This document shows, one piece after another, positions 47,323 to 59,617 of a DNA stretch of 64,000 nt; the stretch's first letter is position 1, and every line of letters starts with the position of its first letter. The DNA is from Pogostemon cablin (taxonomy: Eukaryota; Streptophyta; Magnoliopsida; Lamiales; Lamiaceae), in NCBI GenBank assembly GCA_023678885.1, contig CM043001.1, positions 8,530,092-8,594,091 on the forward strand, written 5' to 3'. The notes beneath the pieces are model-generated. The model did not search any database. It had not been told where the DNA came from and worked only from the letters and a program-made list of their open reading frames with translations. Made by a program: the position numbers and the translations under genes.

Positions 47323-47746
47323 CTACCCTACCCAACCCTACCCCCCAACACACCCCGCCCCCAAAATTTTTTATATTATTTAAATATTAAAATCTAAAAA
47401 ATTAAAAAAAAATTTGGGGTGGGTGGTAATATTTTTATTATTTAAATAATAAATTTTAAATTTTTATTAAAAAAATTTATTGGGCAGGGTGGGGGTGGGT
47501 GGTAATATTTTTATTATTTAAATAATAAAATTTAATTTTTTTTTTATTTTTTTTTGGCAGGGGTGGGGGTGGGTGTGGGTAGGGGGTGAGTGGAAATATT
47601 TTTATTATTTAAATAATAAAATTTAAATTTTTATAAAAAAAATTTTGAGCAAGGGGTGGGGGTGGGGTGGTGGGATGGGTGGCTGATAGGTGGGTGAGGG
47701 GTGGGTGAGTCATATGTGGATAGAGGGTGGTAGAGCGTGGGCTAAC
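47323..47746 (+). mobile_element. hAT-like minisatellite element, second arm
   Basis: The first 60 bases are C-rich (CTACCCTACCCAACCCTACC). After an AT-rich turn near 47385-47410 the sequence becomes G-rich with three copies of the GGTAATATTTTTATTATTTAA unit. In pre-inversion order the C-rich part continues the arm now at 37081. The element thus held mirrored C-rich and G-rich minisatellites. It is interrupted at CTAAC by the Athila-like array and resumes at 61484. Confidence 0.55.
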
Positions 47747-49605
47747 TGATGAGAGTGAAAATAAGTGTGTTTTAATATCCAATTTAACACCTTTTTGATT
47801 GATATTGTAGTCTTATATGAGCACAAATGTCTTATATTCGATATATGTGAGAATTATGTGCACTTGAGGTGTTTTATTGTGTTTTAGGTGGAAAAAGGAT
47901 CAAAAGAGCCAAGTTTGAGAAAAGGTGCAATTTGTGCAAGAATGCTAATAAACGCACGTCGAACTTGTGTAATTATTCTGTGTTGATGTGGAGCTCTGAA
48001 CGGGAAGTGTGATACATGGTTGGAAACCTACTGAAGAGAGGGTCGTTTTGGCGTAAAGAACATCCCATTCGGAGTCGGAACGAGGAAGTTATGAGCAAAG
48101 AGGTGATGCCGCGCGAGCTGTGCGAACAGAATTGCAGTGCTACTTTCCATGGCCTGTTACATATTCAACTCTTAGAGTTCTTGTGATTTCTTTATATGGA
48201 TAGAAATCCAAGGAAGAGAGGATCGCGTGAGCGCAAAAATCACTCAATTCGGAGGTCGGATGTGAAAGTTATACGCGAAACGGAGAGACTGCGCAAATCC
48301 AATAGCAGGATTCGACCTGTGGTTCGACCTGTGGCAAGTGGTTCGACCTGTTTGACGAGGTCGAACCTGCGCTTCGGGAACTTACCAAATCCGTATTTTC
48401 GAGGCCAAAACGAGTGGGATCACTTGAAAAGCCCATTCCAAGCCCTAGAGACGTGATTACAAGTATAAAAGGAGGCTCATGCAGTCAAGAAAAATATCAC
48501 CAATCACCGAGGAGAGACCACAACCATACAACACCCCACAAGGGGGGATCACCCCCCATCCATCATCCACTTCCTTTCCTCCATCCATCCATCACTTTGA
48601 AGATTCGTTTGTGGAATCAAGAGGAGAACCAAGAGGAGGATTCAAGATGGAGAAGGGCATGAAGACGACATATCAAGGGTTTATTCGTTTCCTAATTTAT
48701 CTTGTATTTTCCGGACATCCGGGTAAGATCTATCCAACACCCATGATTGTTCTTCGAAACATCATGGGCTAGAGCCTTTTTGGTAGATCTAGGAGTTTTG
48801 ATGGTTTTATGAATTAATTGAACTTCCATGTATACACTCCGTACAACACTACTTGTGGTTTATTTTATATATGATTGTACTTTCTTAATCCATATTCACG
48901 GTCGTTTTGTGCATCTTCAATTGGTATATAGAGTCTGAATATATATCTTGGTTGTAGATTGAGTGCGTTCACCGCTGAACAGGATTCCATGTTATGATTC
49001 TAAGTGAGGGGACTCCGAAGCTTCATTAGAACTATCATATATGAATACTTATTAATTGAATTGAATTCGGGTTAATAAGTAGGATAAAGAGGATAATTTC
49101 ATAGTACCTATAAAGGGAGATCATATCGGGTTAGAGTATCAATCCTAGGGGGAAATAATTGATACTGATAGTACCTAGAAAGGGGGTGAAATTATATCTC
49201 TTGCTCCGAGATTATTTACACGTGTTACACGCATGTTTACTTGTGTCTATAGAGTAGATATGCATGGTTTAGTGATGCGTCCATATTCCACAAGGCAGAG
49301 TCGGACATTGACACATGGAAGGGAAGTTAATGAGTAAAACTGGATTATCCTAGAGCTACCTATTCTCCTACTTGATCCACCTACGTATTCTTCGAGTGAT
49401 CGTTTATTTTATTTGTTATTTAATTTAGTATTTTAGTTATAATCAAACATCAAACTCTTATTGCTTTGTCTTAATTAATTTAGATAATAATTTAATTGAT
49501 AATACGCCGTCCCTTGGGTTCGATATTCACTTGGTCACCTTTCGAAACTACAATTGATATCCTTCATACTTGGGGATTAATTGTGTGTTTAGAAAACGCT
49601 CATCA
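47747..49605 (+). repeat. Athila-like LTR 1
   Basis: 1859 bp, TGATGAGAGTGAAAATAAG to GAAAACGCTCATCA. TATA box TATAAAA at 48464-48470. Three GTTCGACCTG motifs and a 10-bp-stem hairpin (GGTTCGACCT/AGGTCGAACC, 48340-48367) lie about 100 bp upstream of the TATA box. The start resembles that of the 1610-bp solo LTRs (TGATGAG). Confidence 0.9.
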
Positions 49606-49611
49606 AGTTCT

Positions 49612-49629
49612 TGGTGCCTTTGCCGGGGA
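49612..49629 (+). other. Primer binding site resembling tRNA-Asp complement, copy 1
   Basis: TGGTGCCTTTGCCGGGGA, two changes from the TGGCGCC...GCCGGGGA site common in Athila/Tat elements, six bases after the LTR. The second copy is at 55548-55565. Confidence 0.8.
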
Positions 49630-49788
49630 CGGCTGTTATTATTGATTTTATTATTTCTAGTTTGATTAAGATATTTTTTTCTTTTATTTGTGATTATTTA
49701 TTTCTATCTAACCTTGAATTTTTTTGAGTTACTTGTGTGCTTGAAAAAGAAGGGGAAGGAAAGGAACAAATAACACATTGAGCTAAAC

Positions 49789-50992
49789 ATGGCCGGAGCA
49801 AGGCAGAATCCGGATAATGTTTCCATTCGTGAAATTTTCACGAACTTTGGGATTGTCAACATGGGTTGATAGGAGCAAGGGGGGAAGATGATAATTTTGA
49901 GATACATCCCGCTCTTATTAACATGGTAGAGAAGAATCCCTTTTCTGGAGGTTGTTTTGAAGATCCATATCAACATCTCCGAAGATTTCTTGGCTAAGCA
50001 AACACTCAAAAGGGAGCTGGAGCTAATGATAATGCTAGACGGATCGCCTTATTCAAGTTCTCTTTGATTGATAAGGCGGAAGCTTGGTATGAGACTCTTG
50101 ATCCAGCCGATTGCAATACATGGGACCAACTGCAGCAGAAGTTCTTGGAGAGATACATGCCACCCTCAAGGATCTTAAGAATGAAGCAAGAGATCACTCG
50201 ATTTGTTATGAATCAGGGTGAGAAATTTTATGAGGCTTGGGACAGATTTAAAGATATGCTCAGGAGGTGCCCACAGCATGGAATGTCTAAGGCTGACTAC
50301 ATAAGTATCTTCTACTATGGATTGGATTGTGAATCGCGTATTTTTATTGATGCATCATCAGGAGGAGCGTTGTTATCTAAGACAGCACTTGAAGCGGAAA
50401 AGTTGTTTGAAGATATCTCTATGAATACACGTGACTGGCCTGTAGTGAGAGATAGAGGATCATATGTACTTGGCGAGGTAGCGCAGGTTGAACATCAAGT
50501 GGTGAAGCCAAATAGGGATGATGAGATCGTCTCTAGTTTAGCTAACATCAACAAGCTACTAGAGTCCCAGCAGACGCAGATTACAAAGTTGACATTAAGG
50601 GGGCCTAGTATGAAGCAGCAAGAAGTGAAGAGTGTTAAAGATACCTTCCATCGATACATGGCTGAGAATGATGCAAGGATTGATCATCTTGAGGATACCA
50701 TGAATGTTGATCATGCAGATTTATCTAAGCAGTTGAAGGAGCTTACCTTGATGATGGGGCAGATGACCACGAACGTGAATCAATTGGCACAAAAATTGGA
50801 AGATAAAGCCATCATGTTAAGATCTGGAACGCAATACGAGGGAACGACGAGGCCGAGATCAAATTTGGACATAGCTAATCCTCCGTTTCCTTCGAGATTG
50901 GCCGAGAAGGGATTGGAAGAAAAGTTCAAGAGGTTTCACGATGTCATGAGCAAAGTAAGTTTGAACATTCCTTTCTCTGAAGCAATCATGTA
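49789..50992 (+). pseudogene. Athila-like gag, copy 1
   Basis: The ATG at 49789 (MAGARQNPDNVSIREIF) meets TGA TAG near 49866. The frame resumes with EIHPALINMVEKNPFSGG, meets TAA after RRFLG, and then is open from about 49998. The capsid domain (Retrotrans_gag) shows FSLIDKAEAWYETL, WDQLQQKFLERYMPPSR, EITRFVMNQGEKFYEAWDRF and RRCPQHGMSK. A coiled-coil-like region follows around HLEDTMNVDHADLSKQLKEL. The frame ends in TAG at 50991, where Athila frames normally continue toward protease. Confidence 0.85.
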
Positions 50993-51776
50993 GATTCCAC
51001 ACTATGCCCGATTCCTCAAGAATATTATATCAAAGAAGAGAAGTTTGAACGGAGTGGAGACGGTGAACCTATCAGAGAATTGCAGCTTGATCCTTCAAAG
51101 GAAGCTGCTTGCAAAGTTAAAGGATCCGGGAAGCTTCACCATTCTTTGTGACATTGGAAAAGGGTCGGCACATAAAGCCTTGTGTGATTTGGGGGCAAGC
51201 GTTAACTTGATGCCTTTGTCCATATTTAAAAGGCTTGGTTTGGGGGAGTTAACTCCCACGAATAATGCTCTTCAATTGGCGGATAGATCCATGACTTGTC
51301 CGAAGGGTTTAATTGAAGATGTTTTAGTGAGAGTGGATAAGTTAGTTTTTCCCGTGGATTTTCTTGTACTTGACATGGAAGATGATAAGAGTGACATTCC
51401 CCTTATTTTGGGACGACCGTTCCTTGCCACAGCTGGAGCTATGATAGATGTTAAGGAAGGAAAGCTTAGACTGCGAATGGATAATGAAGATGTGGTTTTC
51501 TCTCTTGATCGTGCAATGAAGATGCCCATGGAGACTCAATCGTGCAAGAGCATTGATATGGTTTCTAACTTGTTTAATCTTGATTTTTCTAAGACAGGTG
51601 ATTCTGAATTTAAGTGGAAGGTTGACAAGGAGGAGTCTAGACAGCCATGGGAGGAAGAAAATTTCAATGATCATATTTTTGTGACCAAGAAAGGTGAGGT
51701 GTTGAGTGTAGACAAGAAGAGGGAAAGAAAGTACTTGAAGGTGAGGATGCGACAAGACCGTTCTGTGATCCAGTAG
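50993..51776 (+). pseudogene. Athila-like aspartic protease, copy 1
   Basis: Same frame as gag after the TAG: IPHYARFLKNIISKKRSL leads into the retropepsin. LCDLGASVNLMPLSIFKRLG contains the active-site Asp in the DLGA form usual in Athila, and LILGRPFLATAGAMIDV is the C-terminal motif. Ends at 51776. No RT follows, so the element cannot move alone. Confidence 0.85.
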
Positions 51777-53681
51777 TTCAAAGTGGTAATCCGTCGTGAC
51801 TCTCCGACGTTAAACATGAGCGCCTGTTGGGGGCTTGCCCTTCCGTTTTGTTGCTTTATTTCTTTCGTGTGCGTAAGAAATTTTTATATTTAAGGTACTT
51901 ACTAATCGGCAATTACATCTCTTTTCAAACTTAGTTTCGACTTACGTTTTTACTAAGTTTGGGGGGGTGTGATGTACTTACCTCATTGAAGCACTAAGAA
52001 TATAATCTTTTCTTTGTAATGTTTGCTAGGGGAGTTGATTTTTTGCGGTATGTTGAAACTTTAATCGGTTTTGATGTGTCGATTTTTTGCAATTTGCCTA
52101 GTGTTCAGTGGAGTTTCTAGTGTGTGGAGTCGATTACATAGTCAATTGAGTCTTTCGTATAGTTCTCCTATTTTATTATTAATGAATCCTGTGATGATGA
52201 GTTTGTTTGAGCTTTGATGATAGAAAAAGGTAACTAGGTGGCAAGATGAGTTCTACGCTGAGGAGCTCGAGCATTCATTGAAGAAAAATCAGGTGCTCTC
52301 GTTTCCTTATTCTAATTTTTATATGTACTTTTAATTCATAGGAGTGGAAGGATTGAGTTAATGATGGTGATCCATGTGAGCTTATATGTTTAAAATTGTC
52401 TTTGAAATTCATATGCTTTTGAAATTGATGAAGGAAGTGTACTTAAGTTATATTGTGATATGAAGTTCTATGTGTACTTGTGGGATATTGCTTACCATGA
52501 AAGGTGCTCTGTTACTTGTTAAATACCCATGTGAGATTTTGAGCCTTGTTTATCATGATACATAATCACATGATATTTCTTTTCTGGTGAGTATCGTTCT
52601 TGTGTGTGTATTCTAGAACTTGCCTCTTGTCTTACTTGAGACTACATGTTATGTTAGATAATGGGAAATGATCTAAGGCCATCCTTGAAATTATGAGTCA
52701 CTTAGCCAAATAATTCCCTATACCATATGATTGTTTATCCGTAGTTAGCCCCGTTGAGCCTAAAAATCTCATTCTTTGGCAGCCTACGTGAAATAACCAC
52801 TTTGAGCATCTGAATTTTTTTGAGCCTTGATTGTCTTATTAGTGGAGAATTAATGGCTTTTCAAAGTGTGTTGATAGAGCTTGATAACGAACAGCTTGGG
52901 AAGGAATGAAATTGGTATTGAATTAGTGATGGATTTTGATAATGCATTTAAGGAGAAGCATGGAGTAGTGCTTAAATCTAGTACTCCATTGAATCAAATA
53001 CCCTAGGGTAGTGCTTAAATCTAGTACCCTATGGAGGATGCGTGAGGTAGTGCCCGAAACTGGTACCTCAAGAGAAAAAGCAGAAAAAGAGAAGGAAAAA
53101 ACGGATGACCTTGAGAAAAGAAAAATAATTGTGCTTGAAGGTGAAGAAGGAATGAAAATCGTCTGCATTGAAAAGGAAGAGAGGATGAAAGTTGAAGTGA
53201 TCAATCAGCTTTAGTTCTCCACTATTTGAGTCACATTGTCCATATATTTCCTACCTTAACCAAAGAGCCAACATTACATCCAAAAGAAAAGTCCTTTTTG
53301 ATCCCATTGTCGAATCATACTTTTAGTGGTGGAGAGTTTGAGACTTTTGGCAAGCTTATGGTTACGCATGCACTTGAATTGAATCTGAGCGTAAACACCT
53401 TAACCCATAAGTGTACATCTTTTACACTTGAGTGTGAGTGATATATACTTCCCGTGAGGACATGTTGATGGAGCATTTGAAGTGGTGGTGATTGTCTTAA
53501 CTTGTATGCTATGAATTGATTATTACATATAATGAGAGTTGCATGACCTAAGTTGAGGACAATTGTATTTTGAATGGGGTATTATTCATAGTCCTTGTTT
53601 CCCTGCTAATTTTCTTACTCTCTCTCTCTTTTTATTTTTATTTTGTTGCCTCGGGACGAGCAACGGGTAAGTTTGGGGGAT
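51777..53681 (+). other. Athila-like 3' non-coding tail, copy 1
   Basis: No pol. An internal polypurine-like string (ACTAAGTTTGGGGGGG, 51952-51967) may mark a deletion scar or spare plus-strand primer. Three 26-nt hairpins with covarying stems lie at 52962-53069, overlapping the start of a 67-codon Lys/Glu-rich frame (53011-53214). Another hairpin (AAGTGTA/TACACTT) is at 53409-53429. The true polypurine tract, GTTTGGGGGA, ends at 53680. Confidence 0.7.
52962..53069 (+). repeat. Three covarying hairpins, Athila copy 1
   Basis: Hairpin 1 at 52962-52987 has stem GGAGTA/TACTCC. Hairpin 2 at 53005-53030 has AGGGTA/TACCCT. Hairpin 3 at 53044-53069 has GAGGTA/TACCTC. Each has a 14-nt loop (GTGCTTAAATCTAG twice, GTGCCCGAAACTGG once). 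The stem bases differ between units but remain paired. Confidence 0.8.
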
Positions 53682-55541
53682 TGATGAGAGTGAAAATAAG
53701 CGTGTTTTAATATCCAATTTAACACCTTTTTGATTGATATTGTAGTCTTATATGAGCACAAATGTCTTATATTCGATATATGTGATAATTATGTGCACTT
53801 GAGGTGTTTTATTGTGTTTTAGGTGGAAAAATGATCAAAAGAGCCAAGTTTGAGAAAAGGTGCAATTTGTGCAAGAATGCTAATAAACGCACATCGAACT
53901 TGTGTAATTATTCTGTGTTGATGTGGAGCTCTGAACTGGAAGTGTGATATATGGTTGGAAAGCCACTGAAGAGAAGGTCGTTTTGGCGTAAAGAACATCC
54001 CATTCGGAGTCCGAACGAAGAAGTTATGAGCAAAGTGGTGATGCCGCGCGAGCTGTGCGAACAGAATTACAGTGCTACTTTCCATGGCCTGTTACATATT
54101 CAACTCTTAGATTTCTTGTAATTTCTTTATATGGATAGAAAGCCAAGGAAGAGAGGATCGCGTGAGCGCAAAAATCACTCAATTCGGAGGTCGGATGTGA
54201 AAGTTATACGCGAAACGGAGAGACTGCGCAAATCCAATAGCAGGGTTCGACCTGTGGTTCGACCTGTGGCAAGTGGTTCGACCTGTTTGACGAGGTCGAA
54301 CCTGCGCTTCGGGAACTTACCAAATCCGTATTTTCGAGGTCAAAACGCGTGAGATCACTTGAAAAGCCCATTCCAAGCCCTAGAGACGTGATTACAAGTA
54401 TAAAAGGAGGCTCATGCAGTCAAGAAAAACGTCACCAATCACCGAGGAGAGGCCATAACCATACAACACCCCACAAGGGGGGATCACCCCCCATCCATCA
54501 TCCACTTCCTTTCCTCCATCCATCCATCACTTTGAAGATTCGTTTGTGGAATCAAGAGGAGAACCAAGAGGAGGATTCAAGATGGAGAAGGGCATGAAGA
54601 CGACATATCAAGGGTTTATTTGTTTCCTAATTTATCTTGTATTTTCCGGACATCCGGGCAAGATCTATCCAACACCCATGATTGTTCTTCGAAACATCAT
54701 GGGCTAGAGCCTTTTTGGTAGATCTAGGAGTTTTGATGGTTTTATGAATTAATTGAACTTCCATGTATACACTCCGTACAACACTACTTGTGGTTTATTT
54801 TATATATGATTGTACTTTCTTAATCCATATTCACGGTCGTTTTGTGCATCTTCAATTGGTATATAGAGTCTGAATATATATCTTGGTTGTAGATTGAGTG
54901 CGTTCACCGCTGAACAGGATTCCATGTTATGATTCTAAGTGAGGGGACTCCGAAGCTTCATTAGAACTATCATATATGAATACTTATTAATTGAATTGAA
55001 TTCGGGTTAATAAGTAGGATAAAGAGGATAATTTCATAGTACCTATAAAGGGAGATCATATCGGGTTAGAGTACCAATCCTAGGGGGAAATAATTGATAC
55101 TGATAGTACCTAGAAAGGGGGGTGAAATTATATCTCTTGCTCCGAGATTATTCACACGTGTTACACGCATGTTTACTTGTGTCTATAGAGTAGATATGCA
55201 TGGTTTAGTGATGCGTCCATATTCCACAAGGCAGAGTCGGACATTGACACATGGAAGGGAAGTTAATGAGTAAAACTGGATTATCCTAGAGCTACCTATT
55301 CTCCTACTTGATCCACCTACGTATTCTTCGAGTGATCGTTTATTTTATTTGTTATTTAATTTAGTATTTTAGTTATAATCAAACATCAAACTCTTATTGC
55401 TTTGTCTTAATTAATTTAGATAATAATTTAATTGATAATACGCCGTCCCTTGGGTTCGATATTCACTTGGTCACCTTTCGAAACTACAATTGATATCCTT
55501 CATACTTGGGGATTAATTGTGTGTTTAGAAAACGCTCATCA
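53682..55541 (+). repeat. Athila-like LTR 2 (middle)
   Basis: 1860 bp, near-identical to LTR 1, preceded by the polypurine tract and followed by the primer site of body 2; no target duplication on either side. Confidence 0.9.
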
Positions 55542-55724
55542 AGTTCTTGGTGCCTTTGCCGGGGACGGCTGTTATTATTGATTTTATTATTTCTAGTTTG
55601 ATTAAGATATTTTTTTCTTTTATTTGTGATTATTTATTTCTATCTAACCTTGAATTTTTTTGAGTTACTTGTGTGCTTGAAAAAGAAGGGGAAGGAAAGG
55701 AACAAATAACACATTGAGCTAAAC

Positions 55725-56928
55725 ATGGCCGGAGCAAGGCAGAATCCGGATAATGTTTCCATTCGTGAAATTTTCACGAACTTTGGGATTGTCAACATGG
55801 GTTGATAGGAGCAAGGGGGGAAGATGATAATTTTGAGATACATCCCGCTCTTATTAACATGGTAGAGAAGAATCCCTTTTCTGGAGGTTGTTTTGAAGAT
55901 CCATATCAACATCTCCGAAGATTTCTTGGCTAAGCAAACACTCAAAAGGGAGCTGGAGCTAATGATAATGCTAGACGGATCGCCTTATTCAAGTTCTCTT
56001 TGATTGATAAGGCGGAAGCTTGGTATGAGACTCTTGATCCAGCCGATTGCAATACATGGGACCAACTGCAGCAGAAGTTCTTGGAGAGATACATGCCACC
56101 CTCAAGGATCTTAAGAATGAAGCAAGAGATCACTCGATTTGTTATGAATCAGGGTGAGAAATTTTATGAGGCTTGGGACAGATTTAAAGATATGCTCAGG
56201 AGGTGCCCACAGCATGGAATGTCTAAGGCTGACTACATAAGTATCTTCTACTATGGATTGGATTGTGAATCGCGTATTTTTATTGATGCATCATCAGGAG
56301 GAGCGTTGTTATCTAAGACAGCACTTGAAGCGGAAAAGTTGTTTGAAGATATCTCTATGAATACACGTGACTGGCCTGTAGTGAGAGATAGAGGATCATA
56401 TGTACTTGGCGAGGTAGCACAGGTTGAACATCAAGTGGTGAAGCCAAATAGGGATGATGAGATCGTCTCTAGTTTAGCTAACATCAACAAGCTACTAGAG
56501 TCCCAGCAGACGCAGATTACAAAGTTGACATTAAGGGGGCCTAGTATGAAGCAGCAAGAAGTGAAGAGTGTTAAAGATACCTTCCATCGATACATGGCTG
56601 AGAATGATGCAAGGATTGATCATCTTGAGGATACCATGAATGTTGATCATGCAGATTTATCTAAGCAGTTGAAGGAGCTTACCTTGATGATGGGGCAGAT
56701 GACCACGAACGTGAATCAATTGGCACAAAAATTGGAAGATAAAGCCATCATGTTAAGATCTGGAACGCAATACGAGGGAACGACGAGGCCGAGATCAAAT
56801 TTGGACATAGCTAATCCTCCGTTTCCTTCGAGATTGGCCGAGAAGGGATTGGAAGAAAAGTTCAAGAGGTTTCACGATGTCATGAGCAAAGTAAGTTTGA
56901 ACATTCCTTTCTCTGAAGCAATCATGTA
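55725..56928 (+). pseudogene. Athila-like gag, copy 2
   Basis: The long frame (from about 56000) encodes the same 309 residues as copy 1, and the body carries the same TGA TAG, TAA and terminal TAG codons. The nonsense codons therefore predate the tandem duplication. Confidence 0.85.
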
Positions 56929-57712
56929 GATTCCACACTATGCCCGATTCCTCAAGAATATTATATCAAAGAAGAGAAGTTTGAACGGAGTGGAGACGGT
57001 GAACCTATCAGAGAATTGCAGCTTGATCCTTCAAAGGAAGCTGCTTGCAAAGTTAAAGGATCCGGGAAGCTTCACCATTCTTTGTGACATTGGAAAAGGG
57101 TCGGCACATAAAGCCTTGTGTGATTTGGGGGCAAGCGTTAACTTGATGCCTTTGTCCATATTTAAAAGGCTTGGTTTGGGGGAGTTAACTCCCACGAATA
57201 TTGCTCTTCAATTGGCGGATAGATCCATGACTTGTCCGAAGGGTTTAATTGAAGATGTTTTAGTGAGAGTGGATAAGTTAGTTTTTCCCGTGGATTTTCT
57301 TGTACTTGACATGGAAGATGATAAGAGTGACATTCCCCTTATTTTGGGACGACCGTTCCTTGCCACAGCTGGAGCTATGATAGATGTTAAGGAAGGAAAG
57401 CTTAGACTGCGAATGGATAATGAAGATGTGGTTTTCTCTCTTGATCGTGCAATGAAGATGCCCATGGAGACTCAATCGTGCAAGAGCATTGATATGGTTT
57501 CTAACTTGTTTAATCTTGATTTTTCTAAGACAGGTGATTCTGAATTTAAGTGGAAGGTTGACAAGGAGGAGTCTAGACAGCCATGGGAGGAAGAAAATTT
57601 CAATGATCATATTTTTGTGACCAAGAAAGGTGAGGTGTTGAGTGTAGACAAGAAGAGGGAAAGAAAGTACTTGAAGGTGAGGATGCGACAAGACCGTTCT
57701 GTGATCCAGTAG
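56929..57712 (+). pseudogene. Athila-like aspartic protease, copy 2
   Basis: Identical to copy 1 except Ile for Asn in the PTNIALQLAD segment. Active-site CDLGASVNLMP intact. Confidence 0.85.
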
Positions 57713-59617
57713 TTCAAAGTGGTAATCCGTCGTGACTCTCCGACGTTAAACATGAGCGCCTGTTGGGGGCTTGCCCTTCCGTTTTGTTGCTTTATTTCTT
57801 TCGTGTGCTTAAGAAATTTTTATATTTAAGGTACTTACTAATCGGCAATTACATCTCTTTTCAAACTTAGTTTCGACTTACGTTTTTACTAAGTTTGGGG
57901 GGGTGTGATGTACTTACCTCATTGAAGCACTAAGAATATAATCTTTTCTTTGTAATGTTTGCTAGGGGAGTTGATTTTTTGCGGTATGTTGAAACTTTAA
58001 TCGGTTTTGATGTGTCGATTTTTTGCAATTTGCCTAGTGTTCAGTGGAGTTTCTAGTGTGTGGAGTCGATTACATAGTCAATTGAGTCTTTCGTATAGTT
58101 CTCCTATTTTATTATTAATGAATCCTGTGATGATGAGTTTGTTTGAGCTTTGATGATAGAAAAAGGTAACTAGGTGGCAAGATGAGTTCTACGCTGAGGA
58201 GCTCGAGCATTCATTGAAGAAAAATCAGGTGCTCTCGTTTCCTTATTCTAATTTTTATATGTACTTTTAATTCATAGGAGTGGAAGGATTGAGTTAATGA
58301 TGGTGATCCATGTGAGCTTATATGTTTAAAATTGTCTTTGAAATTCATATGCTTTTGAAATTGATGAAGGAAGTGTACTTAAGTTATATTGTGATATGAA
58401 GTTCTATGTGTACTTGTGGGATATTGCTTACCATGAAAGGTGCTCTGTTACTTGTTAAATACCCATGTGAGATTTTGAGCCTTGTTTATCATGATACATA
58501 ATCACATGATATTTCTTTTCTGGTGAGTATCGTTCTTGTGTGTGTATTCTAGAACTTGCCTCTTGTCTTACTTGAGACTACATGTTATGTTAGATAATGG
58601 GAAATGATCTAAGGCCATCCTTGAAATTATGAGTCACTTAGCCAAATAATTCCCTATACCATATGATTGTTTATCCGTAGTTAGCCCCGTTGAGCCTAAA
58701 AATCTCATTCTTTGGCAGCCTACGTGAAATAACCACTTTGAGCATCTGAATTTTTTTGAGCCTTGATTGTCTTATTAGTGGAGAATTAATGGCTTTTCAA
58801 AGTGTGTTGATAGAGCTTGATAACGAACAGCTTGGGAAGGAATGAAATTGGTATTGAATTAGTGATGGATTTTGATAATGCATTTAAGGAGAAGCATGGA
58901 GTAGTGCTTAAATCTAGTACTCCATTGAATCAAATACCCTAGGGTAGTGCTTAAATCTAGTACCCTATGGAGGATGCGTGAGGTAGTGCCCGAAACTGGT
59001 ACCTCAAGAGAAAAAGCAGAAAAAGAGAAGGAAAAAACGGATGACCTTGAGAAAAGAAAAATAATTGTGCTTGAAGGTGAAGAAGGAATGAAAATCGTCT
59101 GCATTGAAAAGGAAGAGAGGATGAAAGTTGAAGTGATCAATCAGCTTTAGTTCTCCACTATTTGAGTCACATTGTCCATATATTTCCTACCTTAACCAAA
59201 GAGCCAACATTACATCCAAAAGAAAAGTCCTTTTTGATCCCATTGTCGAATCATACTTTTAGTGGTGGAGAGTTTGAGACTTTTGGCAAGCTTATGGTTA
59301 CGCATGCACTTGAATTGAATCTGAGCGTAAACACCTTAACCCATAAGTGTACATCTTTTACACTTGAGTGTGAGTGATATATACTTCCCGTGAGGACATG
59401 TTGATGGAGCATTTGAAGTGGTGGTGATTGTCTTAACTTGTATGCTATGAATTGATTATTACATATAATGAGAGTTGCATGACCTAAGTTGAGGACAATT
59501 GTATTTTGAATGGGGTATTATTCATAGTCCTTGTTTCCCTGCTAATTTTCTTACTCTCTCTCTCTTTTTATTTTTATTTTGTTGCCTCGGGACGAGCAAC
59601 GGGTAAGTTTGGGGGAT
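57713..59617 (+). other. Athila-like 3' non-coding tail, copy 2
   Basis: Copy of 51777-53681. The three hairpins recur at 58898-58923, 58941-58966 and 58980-59005 with the same stems. Confidence 0.7.

Noticed and set aside
53011..53214. Lys/Glu-rich 67-codon frame as a real gene
   Set aside because: It overlaps the hairpins in a non-coding tail, is low in complexity and has no recognised match; kept only as a remark.
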